A stretch of DNA of 46,827 nucleotides from assembly GCA_017387515.1 (NCBI GenBank), contig JAFOFC010000031.1, positions 1 through 46,827 on the forward strand, in the 5' to 3' direction. This DNA comes from Paludibacteraceae bacterium (GTDB taxonomy: Bacteria > Bacteroidota > Bacteroidia > Bacteroidales > Paludibacteraceae). Of this stretch, positions 33,141 through 41,236 are shown one piece after another. Every line of letters starts with the position of its first letter. The first letter of the stretch is position 1. The position numbers and the translations under genes are program-made. Below the pieces are notes generated by a model. That model searched no databases, was not told the DNA's origin, and was given only the letters and a program-made list of their open reading frames with translations.

Positions 33141-33171
33141 CAAAGGTAGAGAGTTTTTTTGAATTTGCAAA
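33141..33171 (-). promoter_or_regulatory. Promoter of the barrel-cargo-lipoprotein operon
   Basis: On the minus strand: TTTG (33171-33168), a 19 nt spacer, TACCTTTG (33148-33141). This is a consensus promoter with the ATG 37 nt downstream. Confidence 0.85.
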
Positions 33172-33180
33172 TTTTTCTAT

Positions 33181-33211
33181 TTTGCACATTGCCTAGATTT
33201 GCGTAATTTTG
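33181..33211 (+). promoter_or_regulatory. Promoter of the CCG-H-C motif gene
   Basis: TTTG (33181-33184), a 19 nt spacer and TAATTTTG (33204-33211). It supports ATG 33241 and excludes the in-frame TTG at 33199. It diverges from the minus-strand promoter about 10 nt away. Confidence 0.8.
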
Positions 33212-33240
33212 TCGCATCTTTTGCACTAAACTTACGCAAC

Positions 33241-33765
33241 ATGAAACAAATTATATTGCTTGCAGCTTTTATATTATTGGGTATAGTAATTGCCCTTTTA
33301 AACAAATACACCCGTTCTAAAAAAGAGGCACAGCCTGACAATCGGCTTGACAAATCGACGAATCAACTAAGCGGTGAATCGAATAGTGCAGAATCGTCTA
33401 AACAACTAAACGACTCAACAACTAAACAACAAAAGACCGATATTGCTTCTGATGAAGAATATGAACGCCCCGAAGGGTGTTGTGGGGCCCACGAAGTGTG
33501 CGAAAACGAAAGCCTTTTGGCATCTAATACCAAAATTATTTATTTTGCCGACGAGGAGTTGGACGATTTTAAAGACCGCGATGCAGAATCGTATACCAGC
33601 GAAGAAATAGAAATGTTTGAGGAGGTATTTTTTACACTGCGCGAAAACGAACTAGTAGATTGGCTTAAAAGCCTACAACTGCGCCATGTACCCTTGCCTC
33701 CTGCTATCAAAGAGCAAGCCTTGATGATTATTGCCGAACGTCGCAAAGAACCAGCCATCGATTAA
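33241..33765 (+). CDS. Membrane-anchored protein with CCGxHxxC motif, unknown function
   Basis: A 174-residue protein. An N-terminal membrane helix (IILLAAFILLGIVIALL) is followed by a low-complexity linker (about residues 30-75, rich in Ser, Asn, Gln and Thr). A conserved core then starts ERPEGCCGAHEVCEN, a possible metal or redox site, and continues DEELDDFKDRDAESYTSEEI and SLQLRHVPLPPAIKEQAL. Similar Bacteroidetes proteins sometimes carry the name phospholipase without basis visible here. The linker DNA consists of units like AACAACTAAACGAC that match the genome's intergenic repeats. It ends 10 nt before the methyltransferase gene. Confidence 0.75.
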   Translation: MKQIILLAAFILLGIVIALLNKYTRSKKEAQPDNRLDKSTNQLSGESNSAESSKQLNDSTTKQQKTDIASDEEYERPEGCCGAHEVCENESLLASNTKIIYFADEELDDFKDRDAESYTSEEIEMFEEVFFTLRENELVDWLKSLQLRHVPLPPAIKEQALMIIAERRKEPAID

Positions 33766-33775
33766 ATTATCCCTT

Positions 33776-35059
33776 ATGGAAACTTTTGTAGCAAAAACCC
33801 TGCAAGGCCTAGAAGAAGTATTGGCCAACGAACTAAAACAAATTGGAGCCGATAACGTAACCATAGGCCGTCGTGCCGTTACTTTTGATGGAACGCTAGA
33901 AACGCTTTACAAAGCCAACGTGCACAGCCGTACCGCCTTGCGCATCTTACGTCCCATTGCTACGTTTAAAGCAAGTAGCACCGACCAGTTATATGCAGGT
34001 GCTAAGGCTATTCAATGGGAAAACTACATGGATGTGGACCAAACATTTTTAATAGAAACCACGTTATATTCGCCCGTTATTACCAATTCGCGTTTTGCTA
34101 CCTATAAAGTAAAAGATGCCATAGCCGATTATTTTAACGAAAAATGCGGCAAGCGTCCTTCTATTAGTGTTACCAAGCCCGATATTTACATAAACTTACA
34201 CATATCCGATACCACTTGTACCTTGTCGTTAGATAGTTCGGGCGAACCCTTGTTTAAACGTGGTTACCGCGTGGCACAAACCGAAGCCCCCATCAACGAA
34301 GTATTGGCTGCAGGTATGTTATTGTTAGCCGGTTGGAGGGGTCAATCCGATTTTATGGATCCCATGTGCGGTTCGGGTACCATTGCCATCGAGGCAGCCC
34401 TTATTGCGCTTAACATTCCGCCCGGCATATTCCGCCAATCGTTTGCCTTTGAAAATTGGAAAGATTTTGATGCCGATTTATTCGATGCTATTTACAACGA
34501 CGATAGCCACGAACGTGTATTCAAGCACACCATTTATGCATCGGATATTTCTAAAAAAGCCTTGGCAGTAGCCGAAGCCAATGCCAAAAACGCAGGCCTA
34601 AGCAAATACATTCAGTTTACTGCATGTTCGTTTGCCGATGTGCCAACGCAAAGCAAACCCTTGCTAATGGTAACCAATCCCCCTTATGGCGAACGCCTAA
34701 ACCGCGACGACGTAAATGCCCTTTACAACATGATTGGTTCTACCTTAAAACACAAATTTGCTGGTTCCACCGCGTGGGTTATCAGCTCTAATTTAGAAGC
34801 CTTTGATAAGGTGGGCTTAAAACCCGATGCCAAAATTCACCTAATCAACGGCAGCTTGCCTTGCGATTTTCGCAAATACACCCTATTCTCTGGTAAGCAC
34901 AAGGAGTTTAAGTCAAAAGTAGTAGGGACGCACGGCTCGTGCGTCCGCGGTTCAAAGTCGAAGGTTGTAGGGACGCACGGCTCGTGCGTCCGCGGTTCAA
35001 AGTCGAAGGTCGAAGGTCCAAGGTCAGTGCGAGCCGAGCGCAGAGGCAAGTTTATTTGA
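33776..35059 (+). CDS. THUMP-domain class I SAM-dependent RNA methyltransferase (RlmL/YpsC-type)
   Basis: A 427-residue enzyme that likely methylates 23S rRNA guanine (N2, RlmL-type). An N-terminal THUMP domain spans about residues 40-150. The methyltransferase core has SDFMDPMCGSGTIAIEAAL (motif I) and the catalytic NPPYGERL. It ends, as the family does, with LINGSLPCDFRKYTLFSGKH. Beyond this, the last 50 or so residues are translated repeat DNA: KSKVVGTHGSCVRGS occurs twice, in a 45 nt period. ATG 33776 is chosen over a TTG at 33731, which lies inside the previous gene. E. coli RlmL has an extra C-terminal methyltransferase domain that is absent here. Confidence 0.88.
   Translation: METFVAKTLQGLEEVLANELKQIGADNVTIGRRAVTFDGTLETLYKANVHSRTALRILRPIATFKASSTDQLYAGAKAIQWENYMDVDQTFLIETTLYSPVITNSRFATYKVKDAIADYFNEKCGKRPSISVTKPDIYINLHISDTTCTLSLDSSGEPLFKRGYRVAQTEAPINEVLAAGMLLLAGWRGQSDFMDPMCGSGTIAIEAALIALNIPPGIFRQSFAFENWKDFDADLFDAIYNDDSHERVFKHTIYASDISKKALAVAEANAKNAGLSKYIQFTACSFADVPTQSKPLLMVTNPPYGERLNRDDVNALYNMIGSTLKHKFAGSTAWVISSNLEAFDKVGLKPDAKIHLINGSLPCDFRKYTLFSGKHKEFKSKVVGTHGSCVRGSKSKVVGTHGSCVRGSKSKVEGPRSVRAERRGKFI
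34922..35011. repeat. 45 nt tandem repeat with hairpins inside the methyltransferase 3' end
   Basis: Two near-exact 45 nt units (from 34922 and 34967) each hold GGACGCAC, GGCTC, GTGCGTCC, an 8 bp hairpin at 34926-34946 and 34971-34991. They are followed by GGTTCAAAGTCGAAGG-type units. The period is a multiple of three, so the frame stays open. Confidence 0.9.
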
Positions 35060-35396
35060 CTATGCCGAAAGTTGCGAGTAAGCGAGAGCGGAGATTAAAT
35101 TTATTTAAGCTATGCCGAGCGAGAGCAACTTCAGCGAAGCTAATGCGATGCCTGACTTATTACATGATTTTAGGCTTCGGTTCAGCATAACCCATGTAAA
35201 CATGGTTTCTGCATTCACCTTGCGCTAAAATTCATGAGGGCGAAGCCTGAATAAAGTCGAAATCACCCCGTAGGGGTTAAACTAAATAATAGGCAGGTTT
35301 TAAGCGAGCAAAGCGAGCGCAAGGCCTGTGTAAAAGTCCAAAGTTCAAGGTCAAAGGTATCGATTCGCCGATTAGTCGGTTCGCCGATTTACCAAA
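35060..35396. repeat. Repeat-filled gap after the methyltransferase gene
   Basis: No gene. GCGAGTAAGCGAGAGC with TTAAATTTATTTAA and GCTATGCCGAGCG (about 35072-35125) matches 11014-11060. A hairpin at about 35190-35206 (AACCCATG/CATGGTT), ACCCCGTAGGGGT, AAGTCCAAAGTTC-type units (35336-35358) and CGATTCGCCGATTAG-type units (35360-35389) follow. Confidence 0.75.
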
Positions 35397-35399
35397 TAT

Positions 35400-35481
35400 T
35401 TTAACATTTTGAAATGTTAAATTCAAATGTTAAAATTAAATGTTAAATGTTGGTAAGAAAAGTACCAACTGAAATGTTAAA
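35400..35481. promoter_or_regulatory. AAATGTTAAA array upstream of rprX
   Basis: AAATGTTAAA occurs at 35412-35421, 35425-35434, 35438-35447 (13 bp spacing) and 35472-35481, plus the inverted copy TTTAACATTT at 35400-35409. GTTGGTA (35449-35455) and TACCAAC (35463-35469) form an inverted repeat within it, over the -33 region. A binding site array for a regulator, perhaps RprY itself, is inferred. Confidence 0.6.
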
Positions 35482-35485
35482 ATAC

Positions 35486-35493
35486 TACATTTG
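35486..35493 (+). promoter_or_regulatory. -7 element of rprX-rprY-porE
   Basis: TACATTTG matches TAnnTTTG and lies 19 nt before the rprX ATG. There is no TTTG at -33; the inverted repeat occupies that place, which suggests activator dependence. Confidence 0.65.
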
Positions 35494-35512
35494 TTTTCGC
35501 TAATAATTCACT

Positions 35513-36976
35513 ATGCGAAAACAAAGCATCATATTACTAGGCGTTGCCATGGTGGTAACCTTTTTGGGGTTAGTACTGGTGCAATTTAACTACTTTAATA
35601 CGCTTATCGATATGCGTCGTGCGCATTTTGATAAGGGGGTTAAGCAAAGTCTTTACCAAACGTGCCGCATATTAGAAGAAGAAGAAACCATCAATTACCT
35701 AAACGAGGCTTTGCAGTCGGAAGGTAAAGACATGCACGACGAGTTGGTAAAAGCAGGTATATTGCCCATGCCTGCCACGCTAAAATCGTTTCATCCTACC
35801 TCTTTTAATAGCAACATTGCCCACGATTTACACAATAGGCTTAAAAAGAACTACATTCGCCAAAAGGTAATGATGACCGATGTGGCCATGAAGTGGCTAA
35901 AAGAGGCCCCCGAGCAACCCATCGAGCAGCGTATAAATACCAAACACGTAGAAGATTTGCTAGAAAGAGAGTTAACCAACATGGGCATTGAAACTCCTTT
36001 CTTTATGGCTTTGGTAAACTATCAGGGCGAGCATGTGTACGAAAGTGCTAGCTTTGATACCACCAATATTTCGCACGATTACTATTCGCAAATTTTATTC
36101 CCCAACGACTATAATCCTAAAATGAATTTGTTGCGCGTGTATTTTCCCAAGCGCGATGGGTACATTTTTCAGTCGATGTTTCAGTCGGCATTTACCTCTA
36201 TTATTATGAGTGTAGTGCTATTTTTAACCTTTGTTTTTACTATTTACCTAATGATTCGTCAACATAGAGTAGCCGAAATTAAAACGGACTTTATGAACAA
36301 CATGACGCACGAGTTTAAGACCCCCATATCTAGTATCTCGCTGGCATCGCAAATGTTGAACGACGAAAACATAGCCAAGTCGCCCGAACTGATGAGGCGC
36401 ATATCGCGCACCATTGGCGACGAAACCAAGCGACTTAGTTTTCAGGTAGAAAAAGTGCTTCAAATTTCGTTGTTAGAAAACGAAAGAGCCATCATGAAAT
36501 TTAAAGAAGCCGATGTAAATACCATTATAGAAGATGTAGTAGAGAACTTTAACATTAAGGTTAAGAGCAAGGGTGGCAGCATAGAAAGCGATTTGATGGC
36601 AACCGAAAGTTTGGCAACCGTAGACGAACTGCATTTTACCAACGTTATATTTAACTTGCTAGACAATGCAGTAAAATACGCCAAACCCGATGAGCCTTTG
36701 CATTTGGTAGTGCGCACACGCAATAACGACGACTGTTCGCAGCTAATTATAAAGATAGAAGACAACGGCATTGGTATCTCTAAAGAGCACCTAAAAAAAA
36801 TATTCGAAAAATTTCACCGCGTACCCACAGGCAATGTGCACAATGTAAAAGGTTTTGGTTTGGGTTTGGCTTATGTGTATAAAATGATCCAAAAACACAA
36901 CGGAACCATTAAAGCAGAGAGCGAATTGGGCGTAGGTACCATATTTACCATAGTAATTCCAACCTTAAAAAAATAA
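35513..36976 (+). CDS. rprX: Sensor histidine kinase, RprX-like
   Basis: A 487-residue membrane kinase: TM1 at about 5-27, a periplasmic domain, TM2 at about 225-248, then HisKA with phosphorylated His266 (NNMTHEFKTPISSISLASQM) and an ATPase domain with LLDNAVKYAKPD (N box), IEDNGIGISKEH (G1) and KGFGLGLAYV (G2). The start MRKQSIILLG and the YQ-rich periplasmic entry are close to Bacteroides RprX as I recall it. It is 3 nt from the response regulator. Possibly it regulates its own operon through the upstream AAATGTTAAA array. Confidence 0.88.
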   Translation: MRKQSIILLGVAMVVTFLGLVLVQFNYFNTLIDMRRAHFDKGVKQSLYQTCRILEEEETINYLNEALQSEGKDMHDELVKAGILPMPATLKSFHPTSFNSNIAHDLHNRLKKNYIRQKVMMTDVAMKWLKEAPEQPIEQRINTKHVEDLLERELTNMGIETPFFMALVNYQGEHVYESASFDTTNISHDYYSQILFPNDYNPKMNLLRVYFPKRDGYIFQSMFQSAFTSIIMSVVLFLTFVFTIYLMIRQHRVAEIKTDFMNNMTHEFKTPISSISLASQMLNDENIAKSPELMRRISRTIGDETKRLSFQVEKVLQISLLENERAIMKFKEADVNTIIEDVVENFNIKVKSKGGSIESDLMATESLATVDELHFTNVIFNLLDNAVKYAKPDEPLHLVVRTRNNDDCSQLIIKIEDNGIGISKEHLKKIFEKFHRVPTGNVHNVKGFGLGLAYVYKMIQKHNGTIKAESELGVGTIFTIVIPTLKK

Positions 36977-36979
36977 GTT

Positions 36980-37690
36980 ATGAACGACGAAAAAGTAAAA
37001 ATCCTTTTATGTGAGGATGACGAAAACTTGGGTATGTTGCTTCGCGAATACCTACAAGTAAAAGGTTATGATACCGATTTAATGTCGGACGGAGATGCAG
37101 GTTTAAAAGCATTTATGAAAAACACCTACGATGTTTGTGTGTTTGACGTAATGATGCCTAAAAAAGATGGTTTTGCTTTGGCGCAAGAAATTAGAGCCAT
37201 CAATACCGAAGTACCTATTTTATTCTTAACAGCTAAAACCTTAAAAGAAGACATCATTGAAGGTTTTAAAATTGGTGGCGACGATTACATTACCAAGCCT
37301 TTTAGCATGGAAGAATTGTTGTTCCGTATCGAGGCTATTTTGCGTCGTGTAAAAAGCCGCAAGGTAAAAGATAAAGTGGTATATCGTTTGGGTAAATTTG
37401 TTTTTGATTCGCAAAAACAACAACTTACCATTGGCGATAAATCTACTAAACTTACTACCAAAGAATCGGAATTGTTGTCGCTATTGTGTGCCAATGCCAA
37501 CGATATTTTGGAACGTAACTATACCTTAAAAACCATTTGGATAGACGATAACTACTTTAACGCACGTAGCATGGACGTTTACATTACCAAGTTGCGTAAA
37601 TTGTTAAAAGACGATTATCCAGCCGTACAAATCATCAACATTCACGGTAAAGGTTACAAATTGATTGTACCCGAACATTCCAATGATTAA
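36980..37690 (+). CDS. rprY: Response regulator, OmpR family, RprY-like
   Basis: A 236-residue regulator. The receiver domain has the acidic pocket EDD (12-14), phosphoacceptor Asp56 (VCVFDVMMPKKDG) and the switch Lys in LFLTAKTLKED. The C-terminal OmpR-type winged helix reads TTKESELLSLLCANANDILE, then RSMDVYITKLRKLL and INIHGKGYKL. The segment LLCEDDENLGMLLREYLQ resembles RprY of Bacteroides and Porphyromonas strongly. It overlaps the next gene by 8 nt (ATG at 37683, stop at 37688). Confidence 0.9.
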   Translation: MNDEKVKILLCEDDENLGMLLREYLQVKGYDTDLMSDGDAGLKAFMKNTYDVCVFDVMMPKKDGFALAQEIRAINTEVPILFLTAKTLKEDIIEGFKIGGDDYITKPFSMEELLFRIEAILRRVKSRKVKDKVVYRLGKFVFDSQKQQLTIGDKSTKLTTKESELLSLLCANANDILERNYTLKTIWIDDNYFNARSMDVYITKLRKLLKDDYPAVQIINIHGKGYKLIVPEHSND

Positions 37691-39674
37691 GCGCATAGCA
37701 ATAGGGTTGTGCCTATCGGTGGCATTGATGTCGTGTAGCATCAATGCCCGCATCGCAAAAGCCGATAAAAAGTTTGAGCTGGGCGAGTATTACAAGGCAG
37801 GAGAGATGTACAAAGGCATTTATCCTAGTATCAATGCGCGAAAAAATAAAAAACAAAAAGCCGAGGTTGCCTTTAAAATGGGCAACGCTTATAGGCTGAT
37901 AGAAAGCAACAAGCGAGCCGAATCGGCATTAAAAAATGCCATTCGGTACGCTTATAAAGACAGCATAGTTTACTACTATTATGCTGAGGTTTTGCGCGGC
38001 AATGGCAAGTACGAGTTGGCCCGCAAAAACTACGAAACCTACCTAAAATCGTATCCTACTAGCCAGGTGGCCTTGCGCGGACTAGTTTCGTGCGATTCGA
38101 TGCTGGCCAAAACCAAACGTGTGTCGCGTTATGTGGTAGAACAACCCAAAGTTTTTAACTCTAAGTATGCCGATTTTTGCCCTGTTTATGCAGGCACCGA
38201 CTACGATTTGGTGTACTTTAACTCTACCCGTGGTGGCAAAAAAGTAAAAACCAGCCGCATTACGGGGCAGCGCAACAACGACATTTTCTTTTCTCGCGTA
38301 AACGTGCAAGGCGAGTGGGAAGCCCCAGAATTGTTAGAAGACGAAGGCATTAATACGGCTTTTGACGAAGGTGCATGTGCCCTTTCGGCAGATGGGCAAA
38401 CGCTCTATTATACCCTAAGCAAGCAAGTAAAAGGCGAAACCTTGGGCACGGCCATTTATGCCTCGCAACGTAGTGGCGGTGCTTGGAGCGAACCCAAACA
38501 GGTTAAACTGTTAAACGATTCTACCTTAAGCGTAGCGCATCCCGCCCCATCGCCCGATGGTAGGTACTTGTATTTTGTATCGGATATGCCAGGCGGTAAA
38601 GGGGGTAAAGACATTTGGCGCTGCGAAAAAAACGGCGAAGAGTGGGGCTTACCAGAAAATCTAGGCGCAAGCATCAATACCGAAGCCAACGAAATGTTCC
38701 CTTATTTTAGAGAAGACGGTAGGTTGTATTTTTCGTCGGATGGACACGGCGGTATGGGTGGTTTGGATATTTTTGAAGCCACGTTAAAGCCCAAACAAGT
38801 AAGCAAAGACCCCGACAGTTGGGATGTGGTGTTAATGCCTGCTCCTATCAACTCGTCATCGGACGATTTTGGTATTACCTTTGCCGGAAAAGAAAACCGT
38901 GGGTTTTTCTCGTCGAATAGGGGTAATAAGAAATTTTACGACCACATTTTTAGTTTCTACCAACCCGATTTGGTTTATTTAATGACAGGCACCATAGCCG
39001 ATGCTGCTGGCGAAGGATTGGGCGATGCCCGTATTAAGCTGGTGGGCAACGATGGTACCATTGCTACCATTCAGCCCAAAAAGAATGGTACCTATTCTTT
39101 TGCCTTAAAGCGTGGCACCAAATACGTTATGATGGGTGCTTGCCGCGGATTCCTAAACCAAAAGGCAGAATTAGAAGTGCCTGATATAGAAGAAAGTAAA
39201 GAATTTCCAGTAAACTTTACATTAACTTCGGTAAACAAACCGGTTAAAATGGAAAATATTTTTTATAAATTTGGGTCGGCAGAGTTAACACCCGAATCGT
39301 CGGCGGGCTTGGATGCTTTGGTTACTTTATTAAACGATAACCCTAACGTTACCATAGAAATTGGCGCCCATACCGACTATGTGGGTACTGACGAAGCTAA
39401 TATCAAGCTATCAGAACAGCGTGCACAAGCTGTGGTAAATTACCTAACCGCCAAAGGCATAGAAAAAGATCGTTTAACCGCCAAAGGTTATGGCAAATCA
39501 GTTCCTGTTGTTCCCGATAAAGAATTGGCTACCAAGTACCGTTTCTTGCGCTATAAAGTACCTTTAGACGAGGCCTTTATTTCTAAACTAAATAGCGAGC
39601 AACAAGAAATTGCTAACCAAATTAACCGTCGTACGGAGTTTAAGGTGTTAAAAACCACCTATAAGTTGTTTTAA
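37683..39674 (+). CDS. porE: PorE-like T9SS lipoprotein (TPR, propeller, CRD, OmpA C-domain)
   Basis: A 663-residue lipoprotein with signal IAIGLCLSVALMSC. Domain order: TPR region (about 25-140, KFELGEYYKAGEMYKGIY), WD40/PD40-type beta-propeller (about 150-420, HPAPSPDGRYLYFVSDMPGG, YFSSDGHGGMGGLDIFE), carboxypeptidase regulatory-like domain (about 435-515), then an OmpA C-terminal peptidoglycan-binding domain (IEIGAHTDYVGTDEANIKLS, EQRAQAVVNYL). This exact order and length fit PorE (PG1058) of Porphyromonas gingivalis, which anchors the T9SS to peptidoglycan. Other OmpA-family PD40 lipoproteins look similar, so the symbol is moderately sure. It overlaps rprY, indicating co-expression with RprXY. 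Confidence 0.8.
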   Translation: MIKRIAIGLCLSVALMSCSINARIAKADKKFELGEYYKAGEMYKGIYPSINARKNKKQKAEVAFKMGNAYRLIESNKRAESALKNAIRYAYKDSIVYYYYAEVLRGNGKYELARKNYETYLKSYPTSQVALRGLVSCDSMLAKTKRVSRYVVEQPKVFNSKYADFCPVYAGTDYDLVYFNSTRGGKKVKTSRITGQRNNDIFFSRVNVQGEWEAPELLEDEGINTAFDEGACALSADGQTLYYTLSKQVKGETLGTAIYASQRSGGAWSEPKQVKLLNDSTLSVAHPAPSPDGRYLYFVSDMPGGKGGKDIWRCEKNGEEWGLPENLGASINTEANEMFPYFREDGRLYFSSDGHGGMGGLDIFEATLKPKQVSKDPDSWDVVLMPAPINSSSDDFGITFAGKENRGFFSSNRGNKKFYDHIFSFYQPDLVYLMTGTIADAAGEGLGDARIKLVGNDGTIATIQPKKNGTYSFALKRGTKYVMMGACRGFLNQKAELEVPDIEESKEFPVNFTLTSVNKPVKMENIFYKFGSAELTPESSAGLDALVTLLNDNPNVTIEIGAHTDYVGTDEANIKLSEQRAQAVVNYLTAKGIEKDRLTAKGYGKSVPVVPDKELATKYRFLRYKVPLDEAFISKLNSEQQEIANQINRRTEFKVLKTTYKLF

Positions 39675-39682
39675 ATAATGAT

Positions 39683-39748
39683 GAATCGTTAAATCGTTGA
39701 ATCGCCTAAACATCAAATAACCAAATCACCAAATCACCGCATCACCAA
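39683..39748. repeat. Short tandem repeats between porE and thyA
   Basis: GAATCGTTAAATCGTTGAATCG-like units run into CCAAATCACCAAATCACCGC units, ending just before the thyA ATG. Same family as 40590-40628 and, inverted, 10924-10955. Confidence 0.8.
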
Positions 39749-39753
39749 CTATT

Positions 39754-40548
39754 ATGAAACAATACCTTGATTTACTAGACCGCATCATGACCGAGGGTAC
39801 TCAAAAAGAGGACCGCACCGGTACGGGTACCATTAGTGTGTTTGGCCACCAAATGCGTTTTAATATGGCCGATGGTTTTCCGTTGGTAACTACCAAAAAA
39901 CTGCACTTAAAGTCGATTATTCACGAATTGTTGTGGTTTTTAAAAGGCGATACCAATGTTAAGTACCTACAAGATAATGGGGTGCGTATATGGAACGAAT
40001 GGGCCGACGAAAATGGCGATTTGGGTCATATTTATGGTTATCAATGGCGTTCGTGGCCCGATTACAACGGCGGTTTTGTAGATCAAATTCAGCAAGCGGT
40101 AGATACCATTAAGAACAATCCCGATTCGCGTCGTATCATTGTTAGTGCTTGGAACGTGGCCGATTTGGATAACATGAACCTAGCACCTTGCCATGCCTTC
40201 TTTCAATTTTACGTAGCCGATGGCAAACTAAGTTTGCAATTGTACCAACGCAGTGCCGATACCTTTTTGGGCGTGCCTTTTAATATTGCATCGTATGCGT
40301 TGCTACTAAAAATGATGGCGCAAGTATGCGGCTTGCAGGAGGGCGATTTTGTGCATACCCTTGGCGATGCGCACGTGTACCTAAATCACATAGAGCAAGT
40401 AAAAGAACAGCTATCGCGCGATCCTAAACCCTTGCCTCAAATGAAAATCAACCCCAATGTAAAATCGATATTCGACTTTACCTACGACGATTTTGAATTA
40501 GTAGGCTACGAAGCGCATCCTCACATCAAGGGCGTAGTTTCTGTTTAA
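39754..40548 (+). CDS. thyA: Thymidylate synthase
   Basis: A 264-residue enzyme, the same length as E. coli ThyA, that methylates dUMP to dTMP with methylenetetrahydrofolate. Nucleophile Cys146 lies in [11 protein letters not shown]. The phosphate-binding arginines are in KEDRTGTGT and [32 protein letters not shown] binds dUMP. It is paired with folA, which recycles the dihydrofolate it makes. A repeat-filled gap of 80 nt separates them. Confidence 0.98.
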   Translation: MKQYLDLLDRIMTEGTQKEDRTGTGTISVFGHQMRFNMADGFPLVTTKKLHLKSIIHELLWFLKGDTNVKYLQDNGVRIWNEWADENGDLGHIYGYQWRSWPDYNGGFVDQIQQAVDTIKNNPDSRRIIVSAWNVADLDNMNLAPCHAFFQFYVADGKLSLQLYQRSADTFLGVPFNIASYALLLKMMAQVCGLQEGDFVHTLGDAHVYLNHIEQVKEQLSRDPKPLPQMKINPNVKSIFDFTYDDFELVGYEAHPHIKGVVSV

Positions 40549-40562
40549 TGTTCAGTTAGATT

Positions 40563-40628
40563 CGGTCACTGAGCCTGTCGAAGTGCCCGAATCACCGCAT
40601 CACCGACTCACCAAATCACCAAATCACC
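40563..40628. repeat. Inverted GACAGGCTCAG-type element and CACCAAAT tandem repeats
   Basis: CGGTCACTGAGCCTGTCGAAG (40563-40583) is the inverted form of the element at 12098. Units of ATCACCG/AATCACC run from 40590 up to the folA ATG. Confidence 0.8.
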
Positions 40629-41120
40629 ATGAAAATCATCCTCATTGCTGCGATAGACCTAAACGGAGCCATTGGTAAAGACAACCAATTGCTTTGCCAT
40701 TTGCCTGCCGATTTAAAGCATTTTAAGCAATTAACCCAAGGTAAAACGGTTATAATGGGCCGTAAAACCTTTGATTCGTTGCCAGGTGGTGCCTTACCCA
40801 AACGTCGAAATATAGTGATTTCTAGGCAAACCGATTTAACATTGGCGAATTGCGAGGTGTTTAATTCTATAGATAGCGCGTTCGCTGCGTGTAAATCGGA
40901 AGATGAAGTATTTGTAATAGGGGGCGAAAATATCTACAAACAAACCATTGCGAATGCCGATGTGTTAGAAATAACCCAAATAGGCGCTCGCTTTGATGCA
41001 GACGCTTATTTCCCTACTATAGATAAGGCTATTTGGACGGCGGTAAACCAAGAAGAACACCCTGCCGACGACAAGCATGCCTATCCTTTTACCTTTATTA
41101 CCTACCAAAGAAGCAAATAG
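40629..41120 (+). CDS. folA: Dihydrofolate reductase
   Basis: A 163-residue NADPH enzyme that reduces dihydrofolate to tetrahydrofolate. The active site carboxylate is Asp28 (LPADLKHFKQ); NADPH loops are VIMGRKTFDSLPGGALPKR and VFVIGGENIYKQ. The usual Trp before the HLP segment (E. coli Trp22) is Cys23 here (LLCHLPADL), a position that is normally well kept. Coupled in function to thyA just upstream. Length and all other motifs are normal. Confidence 0.96.
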   Translation: MKIILIAAIDLNGAIGKDNQLLCHLPADLKHFKQLTQGKTVIMGRKTFDSLPGGALPKRRNIVISRQTDLTLANCEVFNSIDSAFAACKSEDEVFVIGGENIYKQTIANADVLEITQIGARFDADAYFPTIDKAIWTAVNQEEHPADDKHAYPFTFITYQRSK

Positions 41121-41165
41121 TTATTAACAATTTGTAAATTTATCTATTTCATAGATAACAGATAC

Positions 41166-41187
41166 ACTGCCGTTAGGCAGTTTTTTT
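41166..41187 (+). terminator. Terminator after folA
   Basis: ACTGCC (41166-41171) and GGCAGT (41176-41181) pair around GTTA, followed by a run of Ts to 41187. Confidence 0.88.
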
Positions 41188-41188
41188 G

Positions 41189-41196
41189 TAGTTTTG
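41189..41196 (+). promoter_or_regulatory. Possible -7 element of the purH operon
   Basis: TAGTTTTG matches TAnnTTTG directly after the folA terminator, 40 nt before the purH ATG. No convincing -33. Confidence 0.4.
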
Positions 41197-41236
41197 TAGC
41201 CATAAAGAATTTTGTACAAACACACACAAAATAGTT

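Noticed and set aside
34837-35049. 70-residue minus-strand frame with repeats in the translation
   Set aside because: It arises from the 45 nt palindromic repeats at the methyltransferase 3' end and has no start context.
40365-40385. Further CACGTG site in thyA as parS
   Set aside because: Only the 6 bp centre matches; the flanks TGTTn and nAACA are absent.
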